From Bermanella marisrubri (GTDB lineage: Bacteria > Pseudomonadota > Gammaproteobacteria > Pseudomonadales > Oceanobacteraceae), in NCBI RefSeq assembly GCF_012295615.1, contig NZ_CP051183.1, positions 1,515,001 through 1,579,000 on the forward strand: 64,000 nucleotides of DNA, written 5' to 3'. The stretch's first letter is position 1; each line of letters begins with the position of its first letter. A program made the translations under genes and the position numbers. The notes under the pieces were generated by a model. That model did no database searches, was not told where the DNA came from, and saw only the letters and a list, made by a program, of their open reading frames with translations. Positions 1 through 7,770 of the stretch are shown piece after piece.

Positions 1-311
1 GTGAAGCTATTACCTGTACCGGTTACTTGTGCCACGTTTGGAGAACGATCAAACACATCGTAAATATCTGTTAAGCGTTCATCTTCTAATTGCTCGGCAT
101 CTATGATTTTTACGCTATCAACCGTGTCTTGAAGGCTACGTTCTGTTTTTTGGCCAGTTACGACAACACTTTCAAAATACGCTGTGGCTTGATCATTGGA
201 AGTATCGTTTTCTTGATCAGGAGAGGTCTGATCTGCACTCACTTGAGCACTGAAAGCGGCACTAATTGCTAGCGCAAGAGGTGCGTGAATAAAACATTCT
301 TTCAAATTCAT
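1..311 (-). CDS. TonB-dependent outer-membrane receptor, N-terminal part (cut by window edge)
   Basis: Only the first 103 codons are in the window; the gene runs off the left edge. It opens with a Sec-type signal peptide (MNLKECF, then an Ala-rich core ending near AQVSA). A TonB-box/plug-like stretch follows (ESVVVTGQKTERSLQDTVDSV), and then the start of a plug domain with a DIYDVFDRSPNV segment. This pattern is typical of ferric-siderophore receptors of the outer membrane, which import iron chelates using the TonB-ExbBD motor. It is divergent from a PepSY membrane operon, with Fur-like AT-rich sites between them, so iron-repressed expression is likely. The substrate cannot be read from this fragment. 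Confidence 0.88.
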   Translation of the reverse strand, partial: MNLKECFIHAPLALAISAAFSAQVSADQTSPDQENDTSNDQATAYFESVVVTGQKTERSLQDTVDSVKIIDAEQLEDERLTDIYDVFDRSPNVAQVTGTGNSF

Positions 312-374
312 TTAATGCGACTCATTCTTATTTGCAGGTAGGGCCGTACTATAGTGTCAAATACAATAAAATCA

Positions 375-393
375 AGTAATGATATTGATTTGT
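375..393. promoter_or_regulatory. Fur-like box 1
   Basis: AGTAATGATATTGATTTGT matches about 12 of 19 positions of the classical Fur consensus and sits just upstream of the TonB receptor start at 311. AT-richness makes chance matches common. The divergent iron-uptake genes support the reading. Confidence 0.4.
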
Positions 394-524
394 ATTAACT
401 TTATTATTTGAGGGTAGGGAAGATACTACCGTGATAACGGCATTGTTGCTGATACAAACCGAATCCTTGCCATAGCCGATCGATGCCAGTGATGGAGGTG
501 CAAAAAGGTATCGATATTGTTTAT

Positions 525-550
525 ATCAATGATAATCGTTTGCATTTATC
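525..550. promoter_or_regulatory. Fur-like box 2 in the 346-bp divergent intergenic region
   Basis: ATCAATGATAATCGTTTGC matches about 13 of 19 positions of the Fur consensus, including an intact AATGATAATC core. It is followed by CATTTATC, as in overlapping Fur hexamers. It lies about 110 bp before the small membrane gene at 658. Apart from the two Fur-like sites I see no gene or repeat in 312-657. Confidence 0.45.
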
Positions 551-657
551 TTTATGTGTGACTATAGTGCCTGAGTTTTTCTATCCAAATAGAAGCTAAG
601 CAAAACCCTGCTTGGTTTTTTCGGAAATATAGATCGATTACTACGAATGGTTAGGGT

Positions 658-993
658 ATGACCACATATTTTTTTCTAGTGCCTCTTCATTGGCTTGCAG
701 GCGTTCTTTTTTATGCATCGAGCAATCGCCAAAAGATTAAGGCAGGGCAGGGACCGTTAATAAAAAAATGGCAATCATGGCTATGTTTTTCAATAGTATG
801 TGCCGTCTCGTTTTATTGTGTTTATCAGATTTCTGGTTATGTTGCGGAAAGTTTAGTCATCGTTTTGGTCGCGACTATGCTATCTGTTCCGGCTCCTGCT
901 ATTTTACTTGGGCATAGACCTCAGTGGGCTCTTTCAAGTGTCGTTGTAGTTGTATGTTTGAGTGTTGCTTGCGAATACGCGGGGAGGCTTTAA
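658..993 (+). CDS. Small membrane protein, DUF3325-like (iron-regulated PepSY operon)
   Basis: A 111-residue protein with three to four hydrophobic segments: residues 4-20, 42-60, 63-86 and 92-106. A basic NRQKIKAGQGP loop follows the first helix and GHRPQW the third. The layout and the RPxW-type end of the third helix resemble DUF3325 proteins, which usually sit between siderophore receptors and PepSY proteins. The family assignment is from memory and tentative. It is the first gene of a three-gene operon (next start 3 bp after its stop). Function unknown; a role with the neighbouring receptor in iron uptake is inferred from position. Confidence 0.6.
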   Translation: MTTYFFLVPLHWLAGVLFYASSNRQKIKAGQGPLIKKWQSWLCFSIVCAVSFYCVYQISGYVAESLVIVLVATMLSVPAPAILLGHRPQWALSSVVVVVCLSVACEYAGRL

Positions 994-995
994 TC

Positions 996-1262
996 GTGTG
1001 GAATAAAACATTTGCAGGCCTTATTGGGGGGATTATTTTTATCATCTTCACTCCTAGTGCTTTCTCTCTGCTTTTTTATCAACAAATACCTCTTATGCTT
1101 GCGCTAACTGTGGTGTTGGGTTTGAGCGCTTGGGCTGGGATTATGACTTGGTGTTACGCTGCACCAAACGGCAAAACAGCATGGTTGCGCAGCAGCTATT
1201 TTATATTAGGGTCGCTGGCCTTTTATGGATTACTATTTTTGACCGTGGGTATGCCAAAATGA
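996..1262 (+). CDS. Small membrane protein, DUF3649-like
   Basis: The chosen start is GTG at 996, because GGGGAGG at 981-987 is a strong ribosome binding site at good spacing; an ATG further upstream would overlap the preceding gene by 70 bp. The 88-residue product has three hydrophobic helices and a YAAPNGKTAWLR loop reminiscent of DUF3649 iron-uptake operon proteins (weak, from memory). Its TGA stop overlaps the ATG of the following PepSY gene (ATGA), which shows translational coupling. No catalytic motif is visible. Confidence 0.6.
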   Translation: MWNKTFAGLIGGIIFIIFTPSAFSLLFYQQIPLMLALTVVLGLSAWAGIMTWCYAAPNGKTAWLRSSYFILGSLAFYGLLFLTVGMPK

Positions 1263-2866
1263 AAACTCAAACATCAAAGAACCTAATTGATGCCCACGGC
1301 TGGTTAGGTGTTATTATCTCGGGCGTATTAATGATTGTTTTTGCCTGTGGCACAGCATCATTTTTCCGAGACAATATTGTCAATTGGGATAAACACTACA
1401 ACCCTGAAAAAGTGATAGAAAAAGATGAACTTAACATAGCTGGGGTCGTTCAATATGTTCAGGATAATTACAGCAATATCCCAAATGATCACTCTGTGTT
1501 CATTTCCATGCCGAAGGACACATTCCCTTACTATCGTATTCATTTAGAAGTAGAAAAAGAAGTTGACGAATCAGAGCTTGGAAAAAACAAGCATGCGGAA
1601 GTCGTTAATGGTAGAACCATAATCCATGAACAAGTGAATGAATACCTAGATCCTTATACCCTTAGCCCAATCGATGAAAATGCAGATAATCATTATCTAG
1701 GCCATATGTTTTATAAATTGCATATTAATCTCAAACTTGGTGCTATTGGTGCGTATATTGTCGGATTTGTATCACTTTTCTTTTTTGTTATTTTGATCAG
1801 TGGCGTGCTTATTCACTTCAAGCGCATTGTTTCACGGTTCTATATGTATCGTTTGAACAAATCTAGAAGCACTTATTTGGATGGACATAACCTTATAGGT
1901 ATTACAACTTTACCTTACACAGTAATGTATGCGTTGACGGGTATATTGTTTAACCTGGGCATTATTTTTCAGGCTGGTTTTGGGTATGCGGTTTTTAACG
2001 GAGATATTGAAGAGTTAACTCACACGGCGGGATTCTCCGAGAATATTGATGTCGATTTTACGGGGAAGCCAATGCTCGCGGAAAAAGTGACGAGAGTTCA
2101 AGAGTTGGCAGAAGAGCGTTACCCAGACTATCAGGCTGCGCATTTTAATATTCACGGCTTTAACGATCAGGGAGCAATTGTATCTGTGATCCTTGATGAC
2201 CGACATCAGTTTTTGAGTCGGGCTCGAGTAAATTATCACTTAGAAGACGCCAGTATTTATAGCGAAGCAACGCCTACTTCTAACGAGTTCATGTCGACTT
2301 ATAATACATTAGAAGCTCTTCACTTTGGATGGTTTGGTGGAATAACAGGGCAAGTTATATTTTTTATTCTTGGCCTTGGTTGTTGCTATTTAATATTGTC
2401 TGGAAACCTAATTTGGCTTGAAACTCGCGAAAAGAAACGCAAGCAAAGTCAGTTGAGTTTACGCTTTGTTAAAGCTATGACACTAGCCCTGTCCAGCGGT
2501 GTCTTAATTGCAATTGCGCTTAGTTTTGTGGCAACGCGGTTAATGCCGGATCAGTTTGCCAGAATAGATATTTTACCTTATGTATTCCATGGCTCTTGGA
2601 TAGCGGCCATGTTACATGGATTCATAGTCAATCGGGCTAGGCTGGTCATGGTTTATCAGCTGGGGTTAGCGACTGTTTTATTCCTTGTGTGCCCAATCTA
2701 TGATGCCGCTCTCTATTTGCAGGGAGACTTTCCTGAACATGCCTATCTAAAAGATGTTGCTATCGTTAATATTTCGCTTCTTCTGTTTGCCTTATTTTGT
2801 GGATTGATGGTTGCGTCCAAGCGTGGCGAGTCGGCAGTGAAGGAAACATCCTTTGTGACAGAATGA
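1259..2866 (+). CDS. PepSY-associated TM helix domain protein
   Basis: Starting at the ATG in the ATGA overlap, the product is 535 residues (an upstream in-frame start would bury the start in the previous gene). It has an N-terminal helix (AHGWLGVIISGVLMIVFACGTASFF), a large extracytoplasmic part, a central pair of helices (about residues 155-180 and 215-240), a second soluble PepSY-like part with the ARVNYHLEDASIY strand region, and three or four C-terminal helices. Proteins of this type (FpvG/FoxB-like) are inner-membrane and are linked to ferric-siderophore reduction or iron release in the periplasm. Adjacency to the divergent TonB receptor and the Fur-like sites fits that role; the substrate is unknown. 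Confidence 0.85.
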   Translation: MKTQTSKNLIDAHGWLGVIISGVLMIVFACGTASFFRDNIVNWDKHYNPEKVIEKDELNIAGVVQYVQDNYSNIPNDHSVFISMPKDTFPYYRIHLEVEKEVDESELGKNKHAEVVNGRTIIHEQVNEYLDPYTLSPIDENADNHYLGHMFYKLHINLKLGAIGAYIVGFVSLFFFVILISGVLIHFKRIVSRFYMYRLNKSRSTYLDGHNLIGITTLPYTVMYALTGILFNLGIIFQAGFGYAVFNGDIEELTHTAGFSENIDVDFTGKPMLAEKVTRVQELAEERYPDYQAAHFNIHGFNDQGAIVSVILDDRHQFLSRARVNYHLEDASIYSEATPTSNEFMSTYNTLEALHFGWFGGITGQVIFFILGLGCCYLILSGNLIWLETREKKRKQSQLSLRFVKAMTLALSSGVLIAIALSFVATRLMPDQFARIDILPYVFHGSWIAAMLHGFIVNRARLVMVYQLGLATVLFLVCPIYDAALYLQGDFPEHAYLKDVAIVNISLLLFALFCGLMVASKRGESAVKETSFVTE

Positions 2867-3010
2867 TGAGCCCTGGTGGGTGATTAAGGGTTAAGTAAAC
2901 CGTTTTGTCACCTGCCAATTGCGCGTTTGTTAGTTGTATTGCCAATTAAAAGCAATAACTCTTTTCTGTCCTATACTAGGTAGACTAGACACCAATGCTA
3001 ATGAGAATCT

Positions 3011-4924
3011 ATGAGTATTCGACATGGCGCCTTTATTGTTTTCGCAATATTGCTACTGGCGAGTTTACTGAATACAGGGATCATTTCTTACAGCCAACTG
3101 CAGACGGATAAGCAGTTTGGTCAACTTCAACGTGCGAATCATACGCTGCGGCAAGCCGACCTGTTAATTAGCTCTCTTAAAGACGCCGAGACCGGACAGC
3201 GCGGATTTTTACTCACGCAAAATCCATCCTATTTGCAGCCCTACTTCGATGGTATTGCAACCAGTCGGGCTTACTATGATGAGCTTACTAAGCTGACGCA
3301 AGATACACCTAACCAGGTCTCTAAACTTCAAAATGTCAAAAAACTCATCGAGAAAAAGTTAGCTGAATTAGATCAGACTATTGCTTTGTCCAAGCAGGGA
3401 AAGCATGAAGAGGCGTTGACCGTTGTTAATGCGGATCATGGCAAGCAGTTCATGGCGTCGATCCGTACGGAAATGGAGTCCTTCATTCAGCGGGAACAAG
3501 CCCTTTTAGTGGCTCAAACACGCAATTACGAAAATATGAAAAAGCGTGTCAAATTAATCAGTTTATTGACTGGTGCGGTGGTTATATTGTTGGTGATTAC
3601 AGGTGCCTACATATTGAATCGGTTGGCAGTGATGCCCTTATCTAAGTTATTAGCCAAAATTGAGGGATTTGGGACAGATAAGGATGAACCAGCAGCTGCT
3701 GTCAAAGGCTTTAAAGAGATCGCCAGATTGAGTGAGGCTTTTGACGATGCGGATAGAAAAATTCTAAATGCATTAAACGAATCACGACATGCGGCAAAGG
3801 TCGCACAAGATGCGAATCGCGCTAAGGGTGACTTTTTATCAAATATGAGTCATGAAATCCGCAACCCTTTAAATGGGATATATGGTATTTTACAACTTCT
3901 TTCGAAAAATGAGCAGCTTGATTCTGAGGCGAGAGACTTACTGTCCAAGGCGGTTTATTCAACAAAATCACTAGGTTTTATTATCAACGATATTTTAGAC
4001 TTTTCTAAAATTGAATCGCGTGCGTTAAGGCTTGAAGAAATGCCTTTCAGTTTTGATCAAATCGTCGCCCAAACTCAATCCGAGATAGGTGCCTTAGCGA
4101 AAGAAAAGTCGGTCAAAATAACGTCTAAGCCGCTAGCAAAAGACGTGGACGGTTGGTTGGGAGACCCTACGAGAGTAAAGCAAATTTTACTAAATTTACT
4201 ATCAAATGGTGTTAAATTTGCGAAGGGTGGGCGTGTTGATATTAATGCGTGGACCGAGCACTTAGACGGGAAAATTCATCTGTGTTTCAGTGTCGACGAT
4301 AATGGGGTCGGTATGGATCAGGAAACCCTCAGCCGGCTGTTTAATCGTTTTGAGCAAGCCAGTGCGTCTACATCACGAAGGTTTGGTGGTTCTGGTTTAG
4401 GCCTTGCCATCACAAAAGCACTCGTTGAAATGATGGATGGTTCAATCGAAGTAACAAGCGAAATTCACAAGGGCACGTCTGTGAAAGTCCGGTTGCCTTT
4501 GGAGCATAGTGATATACAAAGTCCTACGCAGGATTTAACAGGCCAAATCGATGCGCCTTCCTTAGAAGGTAAAAATATTTTACTGGTCGAAGACAATGAT
4601 ATAAATCAGGTCGTTTTCGAGAGCATGATGGAGCAGACTGGAGCGGATATTAAAGTTGCCGTGAATGGACGTCAGGGGATTGAGTTTATAGAGCAGAGCA
4701 TCCCAGATTTAGTATTCATGGATATTTTTATGCCTGAAATGGGCGGGATTGAGGCGTGCCAATTAATTAAGGAAAAATACCCAAATTTACCTATTGTGGC
4801 ATTGACTGCGAATGTGATGGAACATGAAGTTAGACATTATGAGGAGGTCGGATTCGATGGCTGCCTCGGAAAACCTTTGGACTGGAACCAATTAAACCTC
4901 TGTTTAAATCGTTATTTTAGTTAG
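3011..4924 (+). CDS. Hybrid sensor histidine kinase (CHASE3-HisKA-HATPase-REC)
   Basis: A 637-residue inner-membrane kinase. Order: TM helix about 7-27; periplasmic CHASE3-like helical sensor about 28-175 (DAETGQRGFLLTQNPSYL signature); TM helix about 180-203; HAMP-like linker; HisKA with the phospho-acceptor His281 in SHEIRNPLNG (Asn where most hybrids have Thr); HATPase with N, G1 (DDNGVGMD), F and G2 (GGSGLGLAI) boxes; and a C-terminal receiver with acceptor Asp571 (FMDIFMPEMGG) and KP near the end. No response regulator gene is adjacent, so the partner and output are unknown. It is a single transcription unit with a GAGA ribosome site before the ATG. Confidence 0.93.
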   Translation: MSIRHGAFIVFAILLLASLLNTGIISYSQLQTDKQFGQLQRANHTLRQADLLISSLKDAETGQRGFLLTQNPSYLQPYFDGIATSRAYYDELTKLTQDTPNQVSKLQNVKKLIEKKLAELDQTIALSKQGKHEEALTVVNADHGKQFMASIRTEMESFIQREQALLVAQTRNYENMKKRVKLISLLTGAVVILLVITGAYILNRLAVMPLSKLLAKIEGFGTDKDEPAAAVKGFKEIARLSEAFDDADRKILNALNESRHAAKVAQDANRAKGDFLSNMSHEIRNPLNGIYGILQLLSKNEQLDSEARDLLSKAVYSTKSLGFIINDILDFSKIESRALRLEEMPFSFDQIVAQTQSEIGALAKEKSVKITSKPLAKDVDGWLGDPTRVKQILLNLLSNGVKFAKGGRVDINAWTEHLDGKIHLCFSVDDNGVGMDQETLSRLFNRFEQASASTSRRFGGSGLGLAITKALVEMMDGSIEVTSEIHKGTSVKVRLPLEHSDIQSPTQDLTGQIDAPSLEGKNILLVEDNDINQVVFESMMEQTGADIKVAVNGRQGIEFIEQSIPDLVFMDIFMPEMGGIEACQLIKEKYPNLPIVALTANVMEHEVRHYEEVGFDGCLGKPLDWNQLNLCLNRYFS

Positions 4925-5031
4925 TCTACCCACATAAATACTATTTGTTAATTCATACCTTGCGTTCTATCAATTGAAATAGCGATATCTTTTGGTAGCC
5001 TTTTGCCTGCTATTGATAAATGGAATATTTC

Positions 5032-6360
5032 ATGAGCAAGCAACCAACCATTATTAAACAAGATCGACAGCAATGGTCTTCAGAACCTGCGTTCATTGCC
5101 TCAATGGCCGGTGCGGCTGTTGGTCTTGGCAACTTGTGGCGTTTCCCTTACATGATGGGCGAAAACGGCGGTGGGGCATTTCTTGTGGCGTACCTTATTG
5201 CTCTTATTGTCGTTGTATTACCTATCATGATGTTGGAAGTTGCAGCGGGGCGTTTATCTAAGGGCGGCGCTGTACATACCTTTGGTAAAATCAACCGCTT
5301 TGGTCGTTATTATGGTTGGTTTGTGGTTCTTATTACGGTGGCCATTACCAGCTATTATTTGGTCATAACCGGTTGGACCTTGGGTTATACCGTTGATGCG
5401 TTTCGCCAAGACGTAGATGTCTTTCCTGAATTCTCTGCTGGCTATAACAGTGTCTGGTATTTTATTGCAGTTACGCTTTTAGCCGGCGCTATTTTAATCA
5501 AGGGTGTGAAAGCCATAGAAACAGCATCAAAAATCCTCATGCCAGTATTGTTGCTAGTAATTATTTATTTGGTATTTGAAGCGAGCCAAACGTCGGGGTG
5601 GAGTCAGGCGAAAGATTTCTTCTTTGTGGTAGATTGGTCGCGATTGCTAAATGTAGAACTGTGGGCGTTTGCGTTCGGACAAGCGTTTTACACTCTGGCC
5701 ATTGGTCAGGGTTATTTGATTACTTATGGCAGTTTTATTCCTCGAGACACCAATGTGCCGCGTGCTTGTTTAATTGTGGCGGGTACAGAAACCAGTATTG
5801 CGTTGCTGGCGGGTTGGATGATTTTCCCATTCTTGTTTTCGTTCGGTATGCAACCGGACGCCGGTAGCCAATTGGCATTCGTTACGTTGCCTCAGGTATT
5901 TGCATCTATTGATGGTGGTGCTTATTTGGCCATGTTGTTCTTCTCGTTGTTCTTTGCTGCTGCTTTTAGTTCTTGTTTGGCGGGTCTCAAAGTACTGATA
6001 GCTGCGGTGGCAGAGGAGTTTAAGCAAACTAATACACAAGCGGTGGTTTGGGTCTGCTTGCTGATGCTTATATTGGGCTTGTTTTCTGCTTTAAGTTTTA
6101 CTCCGCTTAATTTGAACATCAATGGTGAACCTGTATTGGATGTCATCGACCGTATCGCGGGCGGTGACGTCATTATCGTGTCTGGCATCATGGGAGCCGC
6201 GCTGTTCTGTTGGTTTATACCGCCGCAAACTATTCGCAGCGTGCTGGGAACAGAAAATCGTTGGTGGGAGTGGCGTATCTATTTAATAGGTCGCTTTTTG
6301 CCCGTATTGGTCGTCGCTTGGCTGATGATTACGGGTGCCATAAAACTGATGGGCAATTGA
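5032..6360 (+). CDS. Sodium-dependent transporter, SLC6/NSS family
   Basis: About 442 residues with eleven predicted membrane helices, the usual size for bacterial NSS symporters of the MhsT/LeuT type. The first helix has the unwound Na+/substrate motif GAAVGLGNLWRFPYMMGENGGGAF. A later helix has the SSCLAG-type sodium-site serines. These carriers couple inward Na+ to uptake of amino acids or related small amines across the inner membrane, which fits a cell that also carries a Na+-pumping Nqr complex. The start was set at MSKQP (5032), with GGA just upstream; an ATG at 5020 is possible. The substrate cannot be assigned. Confidence 0.9.
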   Translation: MSKQPTIIKQDRQQWSSEPAFIASMAGAAVGLGNLWRFPYMMGENGGGAFLVAYLIALIVVVLPIMMLEVAAGRLSKGGAVHTFGKINRFGRYYGWFVVLITVAITSYYLVITGWTLGYTVDAFRQDVDVFPEFSAGYNSVWYFIAVTLLAGAILIKGVKAIETASKILMPVLLLVIIYLVFEASQTSGWSQAKDFFFVVDWSRLLNVELWAFAFGQAFYTLAIGQGYLITYGSFIPRDTNVPRACLIVAGTETSIALLAGWMIFPFLFSFGMQPDAGSQLAFVTLPQVFASIDGGAYLAMLFFSLFFAAAFSSCLAGLKVLIAAVAEEFKQTNTQAVVWVCLLMLILGLFSALSFTPLNLNINGEPVLDVIDRIAGGDVIIVSGIMGAALFCWFIPPQTIRSVLGTENRWWEWRIYLIGRFLPVLVVAWLMITGAIKLMGN

Positions 6361-6438
6361 TATTATTCGACGCTTAAAAGTGTTTAAAACTGCCAACCTA
6401 ACTAGCATAAATGGACTCAAGGCTTTCAAGCATAGAGA

Positions 6439-6471
6439 TGTGGCGCACTTTGTTGTATAAGATGCGCCATA
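6439..6471. other. Inverted repeat TGGCGCA/TGCGCCA
   Basis: A 7-bp perfect stem (TGGCGCA at 6441-6447 and TGCGCCA at 6463-6469) with a 15-nt loop, between the transporter and the thioesterase pair. There is no T tract, so it is not a classical terminator; it could be an operator or a weak 3' stem. Confidence 0.35.
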
Positions 6472-6545
6472 TTGCATTCTAACTGCAGTCTGTTTTGTCA
6501 CAGCTGCTAACCTTATTATTGAGTTTTAAGTAAGCCTTATCCTAC

Positions 6546-7043
6546 ATGAGTGAAAACAATCCCTATCAAGGACGTGCTGAACGATTTATCAGCGTACTGA
6601 GACATTGTCAGGTCTTGGGTATTACCGTCAAAGAAGCGAGTGATAAAGCGCTGACGTTAGAGTTACCTTATAGCGAGCAACATGTCGGCAATCCTATGAG
6701 TGGTGTGATTCATGGTGGCGTAATCACCACCTTGATGGATACCGCATGCGGCACCATGGTAATCAACGCTTTACCGGAGTTTGAATTGTGTCCAACCTTG
6801 GACTTGCGAGTGGATTATGTGCGTGCCGCTGAACCCCATAAACCTATTTACGCATTGGCAGAGGCCTACAGAGTGAGCCGAAATGTGGTTTTCACTCGAT
6901 GCACGGTTCACCAAGGGGATACTAATGAACCAGTGGCCAATTGTGTAGCGACATTCATGCGTATTGGCTCTCATATGACACCGCCAGATTTTCAGAAAAT
7001 TGTGGTAGGGGATGACACCTACCCTGAGCAGGGAGAGAAGTAA
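6546..7043 (+). CDS. PaaI-type hotdog thioesterase 1
   Basis: A 165-residue single hotdog-fold protein. HVGNPMSGVIHGGVITTLMDTACG is the PaaI signature: the Gly-rich HGG turn followed by the central helix with an acidic residue (D) that activates water. Such enzymes hydrolyse acyl- or aryl-CoA thioesters in the cytoplasm; the true substrate is unknown. Its stop shares one base with the start of a second, diverged PaaI protein (TAATG), so the two are translated as a coupled pair and could form a heteromer. The ribosome site before this gene is weak. Confidence 0.87.
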   Translation: MSENNPYQGRAERFISVLRHCQVLGITVKEASDKALTLELPYSEQHVGNPMSGVIHGGVITTLMDTACGTMVINALPEFELCPTLDLRVDYVRAAEPHKPIYALAEAYRVSRNVVFTRCTVHQGDTNEPVANCVATFMRIGSHMTPPDFQKIVVGDDTYPEQGEK

Positions 7044-7483
7044 TGACGGATTTTACAGATATTTTGAAAACCGCTCATCAAACCCGTGATTATGATCCTG
7101 TAGTGGGTGCTATTCCTTACGCTAATCTCATCGGCCTAGAGTTTCAGCGCTTTGGTAATGATGTGATTTTTAAGCTTCCCAACAATGAAGATAACGTGGG
7201 TAATCCTATATTGCCTGCTGTACATGGTGGCGTCGTCGGTGGATTTATGGAGTTGTCGGCAGCATTACATTTACTGATGATGCTGGATACGCCTGCCATG
7301 CCCAAGATCGTTGATTTCTCGCTAGATTATCTACGAGCGGCCCGAGGTGGCAAGGATACGTTTGCTGAATGCCAAGTCATTCGTCAGGGATCTAGAGTGG
7401 CTAATGTGATTATTAACGCTTGGCAGAATAAGCGTGATGAGGCCGTTGCCACAGCACGAGCGCATTTCTTACTGGCACCCTGA
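7043..7483 (+). CDS. PaaI-type hotdog thioesterase 2
   Basis: A 146-residue hotdog protein with the matching motif DNVGNPILPAVHGGVVGGFMELSAAL. The acidic residue on the central helix is Glu here and Asp in its neighbour. GGGAGAGAAG at the end of the upstream gene is its ribosome site. The paralogue pair looks like an old tandem duplication, since the sequences share little beyond the motif. Most likely a cytoplasmic acyl-CoA thioesterase acting with the partner; substrate unknown. Confidence 0.86.
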   Translation: MTDFTDILKTAHQTRDYDPVVGAIPYANLIGLEFQRFGNDVIFKLPNNEDNVGNPILPAVHGGVVGGFMELSAALHLLMMLDTPAMPKIVDFSLDYLRAARGGKDTFAECQVIRQGSRVANVIINAWQNKRDEAVATARAHFLLAP

Positions 7484-7526
7484 TGTTATCCCTGCTTTTT
7501 AAGAAGCGATGAATTGAGATCAATGG

Positions 7527-7615
7527 GATGTTCTCGCGAGCGGCGTGACATTCCATGGATGGAATGTAGCGAGCGTACAGGGACGTACTTGCAGCGTCCG
7601 AGAATGAGAAGCATC
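7527..7615. repeat. Structured intergenic repeat candidate (multi-hairpin)
   Basis: This 89-bp block folds as a branched structure. A perfect 9-bp hairpin ACATTCCAT-GG-ATGGAATGT is at 7548-7567, a second stem GGACG/CGTCC at 7581-7599, and both are enclosed by TTCTCG (7531-7536) pairing with CGAGAA (7599-7604). GCGAGCG occurs twice (7536-7542, 7569-7575). The CCATGGATGG core with the AGCGAGCGTACAGGGACGTA arm is like interspersed repeats I recall from marine gammaproteobacteria. Only one copy is in this window, so the repeat status rests on memory. Confidence 0.55.
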
Positions 7616-7676
7616 TTATAGATCGTAGCCATCATCACATTCAGCCAGAGTACTCCATTTACAATCAATATTAGCC

Positions 7677-7705
7677 CTTGAAAAATTTCGAGCCTGTCCC
7701 CATAT
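7677..7705 (+). promoter_or_regulatory. Sigma-32 heat-shock promoter of htpG
   Basis: CTTGAAA at 7677-7683 and CCCCATAT at 7698-7705 are separated by 14 bp. Both boxes match the RpoH (sigma-32) consensus fully (CTTGAAA, CCCCATNT). The site is 65 bp before the htpG start, as expected for a heat-shock chaperone. Confidence 0.92.
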
Positions 7706-7770
7706 ACCTCAACGTCTTGATTTTATTATTGAATTTGTCGTGAAAGGACCTGTTGAGGAGTCTTAGATAG

